Shown: positions 1 to 26,608, counted from the stretch's first letter. The stretch: 64,000 bases of DNA from Euglena gracilis (GCA_039621445.1 CP154954.1:496001-560000), one strand, 5' to 3'. Made by a program: numbers and translations. The notes: a model not told the origin generated them from the sequence alone.

Positions 1-2
1 AA

Positions 3-88
3 AGGAGAAGAAGGGATTTGAACCCTCGGTGTTTATTAGACACACTCGATTAGCAATCGAGCTCTTTCGACCACTCAGACACTTCTCC
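3..88 (-). tRNA. trnS: tRNA-Ser (GCU)
   Basis: The reverse complement folds as a class II tRNA with acceptor stem GGAGAAG/CTTCTCC, anticodon loop TTGCTAA (anticodon GCU), a long variable arm and a T arm containing GGTTCAAATCC. Serine tRNA decoding AGY codons. It lies 14 nt from trnQ. An identical copy is at 29127-29212. Confidence 0.95.
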
Positions 89-102
89 AATATTTTATTT
101 TC

Positions 103-174
103 CTGAGGCGGGAGGATTCGAACCTCCGAATGACAGGGCCAAAACCCGTTGCCTTACCACTTGGCTACGCCTCA
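103..174 (-). tRNA. trnQ: tRNA-Gln (UUG)
   Basis: Cloverleaf with acceptor TGAGGCG/CGCCTCA, anticodon loop TTTTGGC (anticodon UUG) and T arm GGTTCGAATCC. It lies between trnS and the ycf4 3' end on the same strand. Second copy at 29041-29112. Confidence 0.95.
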
Positions 175-237
175 AACTTTGTATTTATGTATAAAGAATT
201 TTAGTTGAAAACTATCGAATTTTTAGTTTTCAACTTT

Positions 238-1156
238 TTAATACCCTTTTATTGGCACATTTAAAAATGATGCTATTTCACTTGCTTGTTTTTCTAAATC
301 ACTTATTTTTATTGGATTTGATAATTGTATTATTGGAAGATCATTTTTATCTTTAATACGCAAAAAAACATTTTGTTTTACATTAAAGTACTCATTTTTT
401 ATTTCAATTCTAATTCCTTCATTAAAATAATTTTTTAAACTTTTTTTTGAACTGTATGTGCTTTTTGCAGACAGCTCGTTTTTTTGACTCTTTTTAAATT
501 TTCTTTTCGAATTTTTAAGTTTAATGATTATGCAATAATATTTTTATTTTTTATTAAATTTTATATTTTAATGATTTATTTTTTATTCTATTTTTGACAT
601 ATTAAAATGTTTGTAATACTTTTGATTCTTGGTTTATATTTATAATTATATTTTTTTAGTTAATTACTTATATATTTTATTGAGACGTATATTAATTGCA
701 GTTATCTCATTCTTTTACTATGTCTTTAAGTGAATACGTTATATTTATATCAGAATTTTTTCCTTGTTTACCCTTTCGGTAAATTGTCATTAAATTTAAC
801 TCTTTGTTGAATTCGTTATAACCTTCGCCAACTCCGTTTAAAATTATACTTATTTGATTTATACTAAATAAAATTCCGCAAGTACCATAAAAACACATTG
901 TTATTCCTTGAGGAAAAAATATTATTTCGCTTGCGTCTAAAAAATATATTAGATTATTTCCTATATAACTTGATATTCCTACTATTAAAAATCCGATTCC
1001 TCCTAATAACATTACAATATTATAAAACCATTTTATTATTTTATTATTTTCTTTTATTTCTTGACGCAATATTTTTGGGAGGTTTATTTGTTTTTGTTTT
1101 GCTTTTATATTTTCATTTTTTGAAAGTGTCATATTATTTATATCTCTTAGATTCAT
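238..1156 (-). CDS. ycf4: Photosystem I assembly protein Ycf4, one intron
   Basis: Ycf4 is a thylakoid membrane factor for photosystem I assembly. Exon 1 (711-1156) gives about 148 codons. It has a charged N-terminus, two hydrophobic segments, and the family signature with FFPQGITMCFYG and the GKNSDI region. Exon 2 (238-418) gives the C-terminal domain from IRIEIKNE to the end motif FLNVPIKGY, matching the usual EIA.FL.VP ending. The join at GA|A restores K-E-G-I-R. The 292-nt intron (419-710) starts ATGAG on the coding strand, which fits NTNNG, and could be a compound group III intron. Predicted length is 208 aa, slightly longer than the usual ~184. The start lies 8 nt after the tufA stop. 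Identity is firm; the splice sites are inferred from reading frame and family alignment. Confidence 0.9.
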
Positions 1157-1163
1157 AAATTAA

Positions 1164-2617
1164 TTATTGTATTATTGATAAAACAACGCCGGCACCCACA
1201 GTTCTACCACCTTCTCTAATTGCAAATCTCATACCTTTTTTCCAATATGTTTTATTTGATATAATTTAAACGAAAGTTTTTATTTTCTTTTATTTTATTT
1301 TATTTTATTTTATTTTATTTTATTTTATTTTATTTTATTTTATTTTATTAAACGACACTTCTATTGCAATGGGTTGTATTAATTCTACTTTCATTTTTAT
1401 TCTATCCCCAGGCATTACCATTTGCGCAGGATTATCATTGTCTGATCTAAATGATTCGATTTTTCCAGTTACATCTGTTGTACGTACATAAAACTGTGGT
1501 CTATATCCTTCAAAAAAAGGTGTATGTCTTCCCCCCTCTTCTTTAGTAAGAATGTATACTTGGGAATCAAATTTTGTATGTGGATTTATTGTTCTTGGTT
1601 TTGCTAATACCATTCCTCGTTCAACATCATTTTTTTGTATACCTCTTAATAAAACTCCAACGTTGTCTCCTGCAAGAGCTTCATCTAAACTTTTTTGAAA
1701 CATTTCTAGTCCTGTTATTGTTGTGGAACGTGTGTCTTTTAATCCTACAAGTTCTACTGTCTCACCTACTTTTATTGTTCCACGTTCCACACGTCCTGTT
1801 GCTACAGTTCCTCTTCCTGTAATTGATAAAACGTCTTCAATAGCCATAAGGAAATCTTTTTCTGTATCTCTTGTAGGTGTAGGTATATAAGAATCTACTT
1901 GATCCATTAAGTTTAATATTTTATCCACCCACTTGTTTTCTCCTTTAGTAATTTTAGGATTTTTTGTTAATGCTTCAACAGATAATAGGGCTGATCCAGG
2001 TATAACAGGAATATCGTCTCCTGGAAACTCGTAATTACTTAGAGTTTCTCGAATTTCTAATTCAACTAATTCTAATAGTTCACTATCGTTTTTGATGGAA
2101 TATTTTCTTCATTTAATTTTAAAATTAATTTTATTTTTTATATGTTTTTTTAAGTTTCTCTTTTAGTGAAGGTTTTTAATTTTTAAGCTTATTCTACTTG
2201 GTCTTCTTTATTTAAAAAAACAACGATGTTAGGTACTCCTACTTGTTTTGCTAAAAGAATATGTTCTTTAGTTTGTGGCATTGGTCCATCCGCCGCCGAA
2301 ACGACTAGTATCGCTCCATCCATTTGAGCAGCTCCTGTTATCATATTTTTTACATAATCCGCATGCCCTGGGCAATCTACATGTGCATAATGTCGATTTT
2401 TTGTTTCATATTCTACATGTGCTGTATTTATAGTTATTCCTCGGGCTTTTTCTTCTGGAGCTGAATCAATATCTTCATATCTTTTGGCTTTTGAATTTCC
2501 TGTTGCAGCTAGAGCCATAGTTATTGCCGCTGTTAAAGTAGTTTTTCCATGGTCAACATGTCCAATTGTGCCTATGTTAATATGTGGCTTAGTTCTTTCA
2601 AATTTCTGACGAGCCAT
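1164..2617 (-). CDS. tufA: Elongation factor Tu, three exons
   Basis: Plastid EF-Tu is the GTPase that delivers aminoacyl-tRNA to the ribosome. Exon 1 (2193-2617) has the G1 motif GHVDHGKT, the switch I region with RGITI, the G3 motif DCPGH and the G4 motif NKED. Exon 2 (1359-2088) carries SALLSVEAL, domain 2 with [13 protein letters not shown] and most of domain 3. Exon 3 (1164-1238) encodes [17 protein letters not shown] to the stop. Splicing gives 409 aa, the normal length. Intron 1 is 104 nt and starts ATAAG; intron 2 is 120 nt here and contains a TTTTA microsatellite. Both sizes fit group III introns. It sits between rps7 and ycf4 on the same strand, the usual translation-gene cluster. 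Confidence 0.95.
1290..1349. repeat. TTTTA pentanucleotide microsatellite in a tufA intron
   Basis: About twelve tandem TTTTA units fill half of tufA intron 2. The other arm (near 27878-27937) has about two fewer units, which accounts for the 10-nt change in the pairing sum between the tufA and ycf4 regions. Confidence 0.9.
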
Positions 2618-2788
2618 TTTTTATTTTTTGTTTTCTTTTATGAAACTTTTTTTTTGAAAAAATTTTATTATCTTAAAATTAATAAAATTTTTATTTTATT
2701 TAAAATATTTAATTAACTCATTTTATTAGAAAGATTTTGGTCAAATTTTATTTTTTATTTTTTTTAACGCTTAAAAAATTTATATATA

Positions 2789-3259
2789 TTAAAATTTCAT
2801 ATTTGAGAATGCTTTATTTGCTTCAGCTGTTTTATGTATCTCCTCTTTTTTTTTTACAGCTTCACCTGTGTTATTCGATGCATCAATTATTTCATTTTTT
2901 AGTTTTGTGGATATTCCTCTTCCTTTTCTTTCTCTAGCTTTTTCTATTATGAATTTTAATGCTAAGCTAGTTCCACGATCTTCTTTTACTTCTACAGGAA
3001 CTTGATATATTGTTCTTCCGATACGACGCTTTCTTGTTTCCATTTGTGGAGATGCTTTTTTTATCGCTTTTCTTAGAATGTCTAAGGGGTCTTTTTTATA
3101 AATTTCCTGTATATTTTTCATTGTTTCATAAAAAATATACTGAGCTAGAGTTTTTTTTCCATTCAATAATATTTTATTAATTACTTTACTTGCTAAAGTA
3201 CTGTTATAGATAGGATCTTGTGATATTATTCTTTTTTTTGCTCTTCTTCTTCGAGACAT
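2789..3259 (-). CDS. rps7: Ribosomal protein S7 (uS7)
   Basis: A complete 156-aa reading frame without introns encodes the small-subunit head protein uS7, which contacts 16S rRNA near the mRNA exit. The family block ETRKRRIGRTIYQVPVEV lies in the middle, followed by the helical ALKFIIEKARER region and a basic C-terminus. The start MSRRRRAKKR is typical. It lies between rps12 and tufA on the same strand. This copy is intact, whereas the other-arm copy near 26060-26185 is corrupted. Confidence 0.96.
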   Translation of the reverse strand: MSRRRRAKKRIISQDPIYNSTLASKVINKILLNGKKTLAQYIFYETMKNIQEIYKKDPLDILRKAIKKASPQMETRKRRIGRTIYQVPVEVKEDRGTSLALKFIIEKARERKGRGISTKLKNEIIDASNNTGEAVKKKEEIHKTAEANKAFSNMKF

Positions 3260-3336
3260 ATATATAAGTTAAATTTCTATTTTTCTAAATTTCTTTTTCA
3301 ACTTTAGTGTTTTATTTTAGTTAATTTGGGTTGGTT

Positions 3337-3714
3337 TTATTTGGGTTTTGGTTTTTTTACACCGTATTTAGATCTTGCATTTTTGCGATTTTTTACACTT
3401 GCTGCGTCTAAACATCCACGTATTACGTGGTACTTTACTCCTGGTAAATCTTTAACTCTTCCACCTCTGATAAGGACTACTGAATGTTCTTGTAAATTAT
3501 GCCCTATTCCTGGTATATAAGCTGTAACTTCTAACCCTGAAGAAAGTCTTACCCTTGTTACTTTGCGCAAGGCGGAATTTGGTTTTTTTGGTGTTGTTGT
3601 GTAAACCCGCATGCATATTGCGCGTTTTTGCGGGCATCCTTTTAATGCTGGTGATTTAGTTTTTCGTTTTATTTTTTTTCTCGGTGAGCGTGTTAATTGT
3701 TCTATTGTAGGCAT
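3337..3714 (-). CDS. rps12: Ribosomal protein S12 (uS12)
   Basis: A 125-aa uninterrupted protein with start MPTIEQLTR. It contains the conserved loops KKPNSALRK and [11 protein letters not shown], which sit at the decoding centre and hold the classical streptomycin-resistance positions, and the end KYGVKKPKP. uS12 is a small-subunit decoding-site protein. There is no trans-splicing, unlike land-plant rps12. It is upstream of rps7 on the same strand. Confidence 0.97.
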   Translation of the reverse strand: MPTIEQLTRSPRKKIKRKTKSPALKGCPQKRAICMRVYTTTPKKPNSALRKVTRVRLSSGLEVTAYIPGIGHNLQEHSVVLIRGGRVKDLPGVKYHVIRGCLDAASVKNRKNARSKYGVKKPKPK

Positions 3715-4490
3715 TTTAGTTTTTTATTCTATTTTAGGGTAATATTTATTTTGCTTTAAAATATTTTTATCTATTTTTTCTTGCGTTTTTTTTTTTAATC
3801 ATCTTTTTGTTATGTGCGTAGGTTTTCTTTCGAAATAACAATTTATAAATTTACTTTTTTATATTTATATTTATATTCTAAAAAGAATTCTTTTTTTCAT
3901 CATAAATTTTTACTATTACATAGGTTATGTTTGATTTAGTTATTAGTTTTAATTTCTTTATTTTTTCAAATTTCCCAATGCATTAAAATGTTTTACTAAT
4001 ACGTATTTATTATTTTTATTTTTATAGTTTTGTATGATACATTATTATACATATTTTATCTATGCACGTATATTTTTTCCTACTCGTTTTTTGTATGATA
4101 AATAGAATATTAAAATATATTCTTTATTTTTACGTTTTAATCGTAAGTAATTTTCTTCGCTATTTAAAATTTTTGATATATTATTTCTTTTTTTTTCCCA
4201 ATATTAATTCTAAAAAATCAGGATATGAAAAAGCCTAATATGAATTTCTTTTTTATAATTTTTAATAATTTACTTTTTTTTGTCTTCTTTTATTGCAGTA
4301 ATTTTGAAATTTCTTAGGTTAGCTATTTCTTGGTCATAATCTTATTTCAATATTTTTAATGCAGATTTTCCTTTTACTTGTTTTAAAAACCAACAAAATA
4401 ATTTTTTATCATATTATTTCCGGAAGTAGTTTTTTTTATTACCATATTACCCATTCGTTCGATAGTAAGAATTTTTCCTTTTTTTGGATT
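3715..4490. other. Intergenic region between rps12 and rpl20 with coding-like remnants
   Basis: About 775 nt without an intact gene. On the minus strand, short open pieces look protein-like (for example KGKILTIERMGNMV, then SALKILK, DYDQEIANLRNFK and EENYLRLKRKNKEYI) but are separated by stops and frame changes. Either a decayed or intron-broken ORF or an unrecognised gene with several mini-introns could explain this. No family was recognised. Confidence 0.35.
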
Positions 4491-4866
4491 TCATAAGTTA
4501 ATTCCTGTTGATTTCATAATAGGTTTTGATAAATGACTGAATGATTTAGAATCTCTAACGTTTATTTCAGAAAGTAGTTTTTTGTTTACATAGGTTTTCG
4601 TTTTTCTAAGAAAAGATACGAAAATATTATATTTTTCATTTATGGTTAGATAGTATTTTAGTCCACCATTTATTCTTGTTATCCACAATGTTTTATTTAG
4701 ATTTTTTTTTTTTTTTTCGGTCATAAAAAGCATAGTGTCTAGCTTTCATTAACTGTTGATTTCCTGTTCGAAAAAGTTTCGAATGTCCTCCAACCCATCC
4801 TTTCATTTTTGATATTTTTCTTTTTCGCTTTTTTTTACTTATACCATTATTTTTGATTCGTGTCAT
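4491..4866 (-). CDS. rpl20: Ribosomal protein L20 (bL20), frameshifted at a poly-A run
   Basis: Large-subunit assembly protein bL20. The N-terminal part (from the ATG ending at 4866) reads MTRIKNNGISKKKRKRK, then GGHSKLFRTGNQQLMKARHYAF, matching the family. The C-terminal part (4491 to about 4710) reads LWITRINGGLKYY and on to GINL, also clearly bL20. The halves are in different frames, joined at a run of sixteen A on the coding strand (about 4692-4707). A run of 15 or 18 would restore one frame. Both palindrome copies have sixteen. A homopolymer sequencing error, transcriptional slippage or a real frameshift are possible; the first is simplest. Confidence 0.85.
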
Positions 4867-5135
4867 ATGTATTTTGTTGATTAAAGTATTCCTAGAAATT
4901 AAATTTTAAACATAATTCCTTTTGAATTTTTTACCTCTTTTATTGTATGTTTTACTTTAGATTATTTTATTTTTGTACTTTTTTTTGCACTAACAAAATT
5001 TTTTTCAGAATAATAATAATGATGGTTAGCTTTCTACAAACTTGCGTAATGTTTTTTTTAATAAAAATTCACATTTTTATTATAATGAAGTCTGTTTTTT
5101 TGTCACTATTTATATATTATGTTATTATTATTCTT

Positions 5136-5297
5136 ATGTTGATATTAAAAGTATTTGTATACGCTTTGATTTTAATTTTTGTTTCATTATTTGTTTTTGG
5201 ACTTTTGTCTAACGATCCTGGTCGTAACCCATATGATGATACAGGCGAGTTAATGAGGGAAGTCTTTTATAAAGATCCTTATAAAGGACCTTTATAA
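5136..5297 (+). CDS. psbI: Photosystem II subunit PsbI with C-terminal extension
   Basis: PsbI is a single-span membrane subunit next to D1 in photosystem II. From the ATG at 5136 the protein begins [20 protein letters not shown] and reaches the signature [11 protein letters not shown], as in all PsbI. The family usually ends a few residues later (about 36 aa), but here 21 more acidic and aromatic residues follow ([20 protein letters not shown] region), giving 53 aa. The frame is open further upstream to about 4947, but the ATG at 5136 matches the family start. It is followed by trnD. Confidence 0.88.
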   Translation: MLILKVFVYALILIFVSLFVFGLLSNDPGRNPYDDTGELMREVFYKDPYKGPL

Positions 5298-5340
5298 TTT
5301 AATATTTAATTTTTATTATTATAAATAATAATCTTGTTGT

Positions 5341-5359
5341 ATGATTATTTGATAATCAT
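5341..5359 (+). terminator. Stem-loop downstream of psbI
   Basis: A perfect 8-bp inverted repeat (ATGATTAT, 3-nt loop, ATAATCAT) lies 43 nt after the psbI stop and before trnD. It could be a 3' stabilising or processing hairpin. AT-only stems are common by chance in this DNA. Confidence 0.3.
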
Positions 5360-5371
5360 ATAATATTTTTA

Positions 5372-5444
5372 GGGATTGTAGTTTAATGGTTAGAGCACCG
5401 CCCTGTCACGGCGGAAGTTGCGGGTTCGAGTCCCGTCAGTCCCG
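5372..5444 (+). tRNA. trnD: tRNA-Asp (GUC)
   Basis: Cloverleaf with acceptor GGGATTG/CAGTCCC, anticodon loop CTGTCAC (anticodon GUC) and T arm GGGTTCGAGTCCC. Located between psbI and petG. Confidence 0.95.
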
Positions 5445-5514
5445 TTCCCTTTTTTATAAGTTTTTTTAAATATTTAGTTTTTTGGATGATAAAATAAAAT
5501 TTTTATAGTTATCC

Positions 5515-6001
5515 ATGGTTGAAACTCTTGTGTGGTTCTATTTATCGCAAAGTTTTATTTGCTTATTGTTTTATTTAAAGAGTATTTATATTTTTTAAGT
5601 ATTATTATTAAAAATAATGTTTAGCTTTAACTATAATTAAAACTTTGAAAATTATTATGTTCATTTTTTGTATTGTGCGTTAATGTTTTTGCGAAAACGT
5701 TCACAGATTTTTATTATTTATTCTTTAAAATACATTTTTATATTAATAATTTTAATATTTAATGAAAAATTTTTTATGACTTAAAAAGTTTATATTTGAA
5801 ATAGTTTTTAAGCTGGGTGTTTGTTTATTTTGGCCTCCCTAGTTTTTTAGAGAGATAAAAATTATTTTTTCATTTGACTTGGATATAATGTATCTACTTT
5901 AATTGTCAGGTATTATTTTAGGATTAATTCCAATAACTATTTGTGGTTTGTTTTTTACGGCGTATTTACAATATATGCGAAGTGGTAATTCTTTTTATTA
6001 A
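5515..6001 (+). CDS. petG: Cytochrome b6f subunit PetG, one intron
   Basis: Exon 1 (5515-5529) encodes only MVETL. Exon 2 (about 5903-6001) encodes [27 protein letters not shown] and the stop. Together they give 37 aa, the standard PetG length, with one transmembrane helix. The intron starts GTGTG at 5530 and ends with a CTACTTTAA-type motif, so it is group II (about 373 nt). PetG stabilises the b6f complex. The 3' splice site is uncertain by 1 nt. Confidence 0.9.
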
Positions 6002-6048
6002 ATAAAACTTAAGTTCTAATTACATTTATAATTTATTTAACTTTAAGT

Positions 6049-6121
6049 GAGTTGGTAGCTCAGTTGGTAGAGCACTCGGCTTTTAACCGATCGGTCCTGG
6101 GTTCGAATCCCAGCCAACTCA
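6049..6121 (+). tRNA. trnK: tRNA-Lys (UUU)
   Basis: Cloverleaf with acceptor GAGTTGG/CCAACTC, anticodon loop CTTTTAA (anticodon UUU) and T arm GGGTTCGAATCCC. There is no intron, unlike land-plant trnK. It lies 45 nt before the psaA ATG. Confidence 0.96.
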
Positions 6122-6138
6122 TTTTTAATTTTGTGTAG

Positions 6139-9818
<3,680 letters not shown>

Positions 9819-9829
9819 TTATATCTTAA

Positions 9830-14464
<4,635 letters not shown>

Positions 14465-14512
14465 TAATTTTTTTATAGTTATTTGTTTTTAACTCTATTT
14501 TGAATATATAAA

Positions 14513-14658
14513 TCAAGTTAGTTATATGTTTTATAGTAAATTAATTTACAAAGTGTGAAAATTAAGCTTTTATATTTATTGGATTTTAAATTTCCTTCAG
14601 TAAATAAATCGGCGGTAATCTTCTAACTATAACTAGCACTTTTGTTGTGGTTTTGTTG
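14513..14658. other. 146-nt spacer at palindrome 1 centre
   Basis: The only sequence between the two arms that is not mirrored. It contains no gene. The flanking sequence is the start of psaB intron 6, so the spacer may be more of that intron on one side. Confidence 0.85.
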
Positions 14659-14706
14659 TTTATATATTCAAAATAGAGTTAAAAACAAATAACTATAAAA
14701 AAATTA

Positions 14707-19341
<4,635 letters not shown>

Positions 19342-19352
19342 TTAAGATATAA

Positions 19353-23032
<3,680 letters not shown>

Positions 23033-23049
23033 CTACACAAAATTAAAAA

Positions 23050-23122
23050 TGAGTTGGCTGGGATTCGAACCCAGGACCGATCGGTTAAAAGCCGAGTGCT
23101 CTACCAACTGAGCTACCAACTC
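23050..23122 (-). tRNA. trnK: tRNA-Lys (UUU), second copy
   Basis: Reverse complement of the 6049-6121 gene, with the same anticodon UUU. Confidence 0.95.
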
Positions 23123-23169
23123 ACTTAAAGTTAAATAAATTATAAATGTAATTAGAACTTAAGTTTTAT

Positions 23170-23655
23170 TTAATAAAAAGAATTACCACTTCGCATATAT
23201 TGTAAATACGCCGTAAAAAACAAACCACAAATAGTTATTGGAATTAATCCTAAAATAATACCTGACAATTAAAGTAGATACATTATATCCAAGTCAAATG
23301 AAAAAATAATTTTTATCTCTCTAAAAACTAGGGAGGCCAAAATAAACAAACACCCAGCTTAAAAACTATTTCAAATATAAACTTTTTAAGTCATAAAAAA
23401 TTTTTCATTAAATATTAAAATTATTAATATAAAAATGTATTTTAAAGAATAAATAATAAAAATCTGTGAACGTTTTCGCAAAAACATTAACGCACAATAC
23501 AAAAAATGAACATAATAATTTTCAAAGTTTTAATTATAGTTAAAGCTAAACATTATTTTTAATAATAATACTTAAAAAATATAAATACTCTTTAAATAAA
23601 ACAATAAGCAAATAAAACTTTGCGATAAATAGAACCACACAAGAGTTTCAACCAT
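23170..23655 (-). CDS. petG: petG second copy
   Basis: Exon 1 is 23641-23655 (MVETL) and exon 2 about 23170-23268. Same 37-aa PetG and group II intron as the first copy, apart from a 1-nt indel inside the intron. Confidence 0.9.
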
Positions 23656-23724
23656 GGATAACTATAAAAATTTTATTTTATCATCCAAAAAACTAAATAT
23701 TTAAAAAACTTATAAAAAAGGGAA

Positions 23725-23797
23725 CGGGACTGACGGGACTCGAACCCGCAACTTCCGCCGTGACAGGGCGGTGCTCTAACCATTAAACTACAATCCC
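23725..23797 (-). tRNA. trnD: tRNA-Asp (GUC), second copy
   Basis: Mirror of the 5372-5444 gene, anticodon GUC. Confidence 0.95.
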
Positions 23798-23869
23798 TAA
23801 AAATATTATATGATTATCAAATAATCATACAACAAGATTATTATTTAATAATAAAAATTAAATATTAAA

Positions 23870-24031
23870 TTATAAAGGTCCTTTATAAGGATCTTTATAA
23901 AAGACTTCCCTCATTAACTCGCCTGTATCATCATATGGGTTACGACCAGGATCGTTAGACAAAAGTCCAAAAACAAATAATGAAACAAAAATTAAAATCA
24001 AAGCGTATACAAATACTTTTAATATCAACAT
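23870..24031 (-). CDS. psbI: psbI second copy
   Basis: Mirror of the 53-aa PsbI with the same unusual C-terminal extension after NDPGRNP. The hairpin downstream is at 23810-23828. Confidence 0.87.
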   Translation of the reverse strand: MLILKVFVYALILIFVSLFVFGLLSNDPGRNPYDDTGELMREVFYKDPYKGPL

Positions 24032-24300
24032 AAGAATAATAATAACATAATATATAAATAGTGACAAAAAAACAGACTTCATTATAATAAAAATGTGAAT
24101 TTTTATTAAAAAAAACATTACGCAAGTTTGTAGAAAGCTAACCATCATTATTATTATTCTGAAAAAAATTTTGTTAGTGCAAAAAAAAGTACAAAAATAA
24201 AATAATCTAAAGTAAAACATACAATAAAAGAGGTAAAAAATTCAAAAGGAATTATGTTTAAAATTTAATTTCTAGGAATACTTTAATCAACAAAATACAT

Positions 24301-24676
24301 ATGACACGAATCAAAAATAATGGTATAAGTAAAAAAAAGCGAAAAAGAAAAATATCAAAAATGAAAGGATGGGTTGGAGGACATTCGAAACTTTTTCGAA
24401 CAGGAAATCAACAGTTAATGAAAGCTAGACACTATGCTTTTTATGACCGAAAAAAAAAAAAAAAATCTAAATAAAACATTGTGGATAACAAGAATAAATG
24501 GTGGACTAAAATACTATCTAACCATAAATGAAAAATATAATATTTTCGTATCTTTTCTTAGAAAAACGAAAACCTATGTAAACAAAAAACTACTTTCTGA
24601 AATAAACGTTAGAGATTCTAAATCATTCAGTCATTTATCAAAACCTATTATGAAATCAACAGGAATTAACTTATGA
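24301..24676 (+). CDS. rpl20: rpl20 second copy, same poly-A frameshift
   Basis: ATG at 24301. The N-terminal half is in one frame up to the A16 run (about 24460-24475) and the C-terminal half, ending at 24676, is in another. Together they cover a whole bL20 protein of about 125 residues. Confidence 0.85.
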
Positions 24677-25452
24677 AATCCAAAAAAAGGAAAAATTCTT
24701 ACTATCGAACGAATGGGTAATATGGTAATAAAAAAAACTACTTCCGGAAATAATATGATAAAAAATTATTTTGTTGGTTTTTAAAACAAGTAAAAGGAAA
24801 ATCTGCATTAAAAATATTGAAATAAGATTATGACCAAGAAATAGCTAACCTAAGAAATTTCAAAATTACTGCAATAAAAGAAGACAAAAAAAAGTAAATT
24901 ATTAAAAATTATAAAAAAGAAATTCATATTAGGCTTTTTCATATCCTGATTTTTTAGAATTAATATTGGGAAAAAAAAAGAAATAATATATCAAAAATTT
25001 TAAATAGCGAAGAAAATTACTTACGATTAAAACGTAAAAATAAAGAATATATTTTAATATTCTATTTATCATACAAAAAACGAGTAGGAAAAAATATACG
25101 TGCATAGATAAAATATGTATAATAATGTATCATACAAAACTATAAAAATAAAAATAATAAATACGTATTAGTAAAACATTTTAATGCATTGGGAAATTTG
25201 AAAAAATAAAGAAATTAAAACTAATAACTAAATCAAACATAACCTATGTAATAGTAAAAATTTATGATGAAAAAAAGAATTCTTTTTAGAATATAAATAT
25301 AAATATAAAAAAGTAAATTTATAAATTGTTATTTCGAAAGAAAACCTACGCACATAACAAAAAGATGATTAAAAAAAAAAACGCAAGAAAAAATAGATAA
25401 AAATATTTTAAAGCAAAATAAATATTACCCTAAAATAGAATAAAAAACTAAA
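24677..25452. other. Second copy of the rpl20-rps12 intergenic region
   Basis: Mirror of 3715-4490. The same coding-like fragments are on the plus strand, interrupted by stops and frame changes. No intact gene. Confidence 0.35.
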
Positions 25453-25830
25453 ATGCCTACAATAGAACAATTAACACGCTCACCGAGAAAAAAAATAAAA
25501 CGAAAAACTAAATCACCAGCATTAAAAGGATGCCCGCAAAAACGCGCAATATGCATGCGGGTTTACACAACAACACCAAAAAAACCAAATTCCGCCTTGC
25601 GCAAAGTAACAAGGGTAAGACTTTCTTCAGGGTTAGAAGTTACAGCTTATATACCAGGAATAGGGCATAATTTACAAGAACATTCAGTAGTCCTTATCAG
25701 AGGTGGAAGAGTTAAAGATTTACCAGGAGTAAAGTACCACGTAATACGTGGATGTTTAGACGCAGCAAGTGTAAAAAATCGCAAAAATGCAAGATCTAAA
25801 TACGGTGTAAAAAAACCAAAACCCAAATAA
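25453..25830 (+). CDS. rps12: rps12 second copy
   Basis: Intact 125-aa uS12, identical in translation to the first copy. Confidence 0.97.
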   Translation: MPTIEQLTRSPRKKIKRKTKSPALKGCPQKRAICMRVYTTTPKKPNSALRKVTRVRLSSGLEVTAYIPGIGHNLQEHSVVLIRGGRVKDLPGVKYHVIRGCLDAASVKNRKNARSKYGVKKPKPK

Positions 25831-25907
25831 AACCAACCCAAATTAACTAAAATAAAACACTAAAGTTGAAAAAGAAATTTAGAAAAATAGAAATTTAACT
25901 TATATAT

Positions 25908-26438
25908 ATGTCTCGAAGAAGAAGAGCAAAAAAAAGAATAATATCACAAGATCCTATCTATAACAGTACTTTAGCAAGTAAAGTAATTAATAAAATATTA
26001 TTGAATGGAAAAAAAACTCTAGCTCAGTATATTTTTTATGAAACAATGAAAAATATACAGGAAATTTAGAAAAGCCCCTAGACATTCTAAGAAAACGATA
26101 AAAACGCATCTCCACAGAAATAAAAAAAGGACCCCTTTAGGGACATTCTAAGAAAGCGATAAAAAAAAAACGCATCTCCACAAATGGAAACAAGAAAGCG
26201 TCGTATCGGAAGAACAATATATCAAGTTCCTGTAGAAGTAAAAGAAGATCGTGGAACTAGCTTAGCATTAAAATTCATAATAGAAAAAGCTAGAGAAAGA
26301 AAAGGAAGAGGAATATCCACAAAACTAAAAAATGAAATAATTGATGCATCGAATAACACAGGTGAAGCTGTAAAAAAAAAAGAGGAGATACATAAAACAG
26401 CTGAAGCAAATAAAGCATTCTCAAATATGAAATTTTAA
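25908..26438 (+). pseudogene. rps7: rps7 second copy, disrupted
   Basis: Starts like the intact gene (MSRRRRAKKRIISQD, to about residue 50) and resumes in frame at ETRKRRIGRTIYQVP (from 26184) to the normal end. Between 26060 and 26185 the sequence is a damaged tandem duplication: the segment running from the CCCCTAGACATTCTAAGAAA block to the CGCATCTCCACA block appears twice, with several base changes and indels and an in-frame stop. The first copy (2789-3259) has it once and is intact. It is probably an assembly join rather than a true mutation. Confidence 0.85.
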
Positions 26439-26608
26439 TATATATAAATTTTTTAAGCGTTAAAAAAAATAAAAAATAAAATTTGACCAAAATCTTTCTA
26501 ATAAAATGAGTTAATTAAATATTTTAAATAAAATAAAAATTTTATTAATTTTAAGATAATAAAATTTTTTCAAAAAAAAAGTTTCATAAAAGAAAACAAA
26601 AAATAAAA

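Noticed and set aside
898-1158. Plus-strand frame opposite ycf4
   Set aside because: Antisense shadow of a clearly identified gene; a low-complexity Leu/Phe-rich translation typical of AT-rich complement.
4947-5135. Upstream extension of the psbI frame
   Set aside because: Open by chance; family alignment starts at MLILKVFVY at 5136 and no similarity is seen before it.
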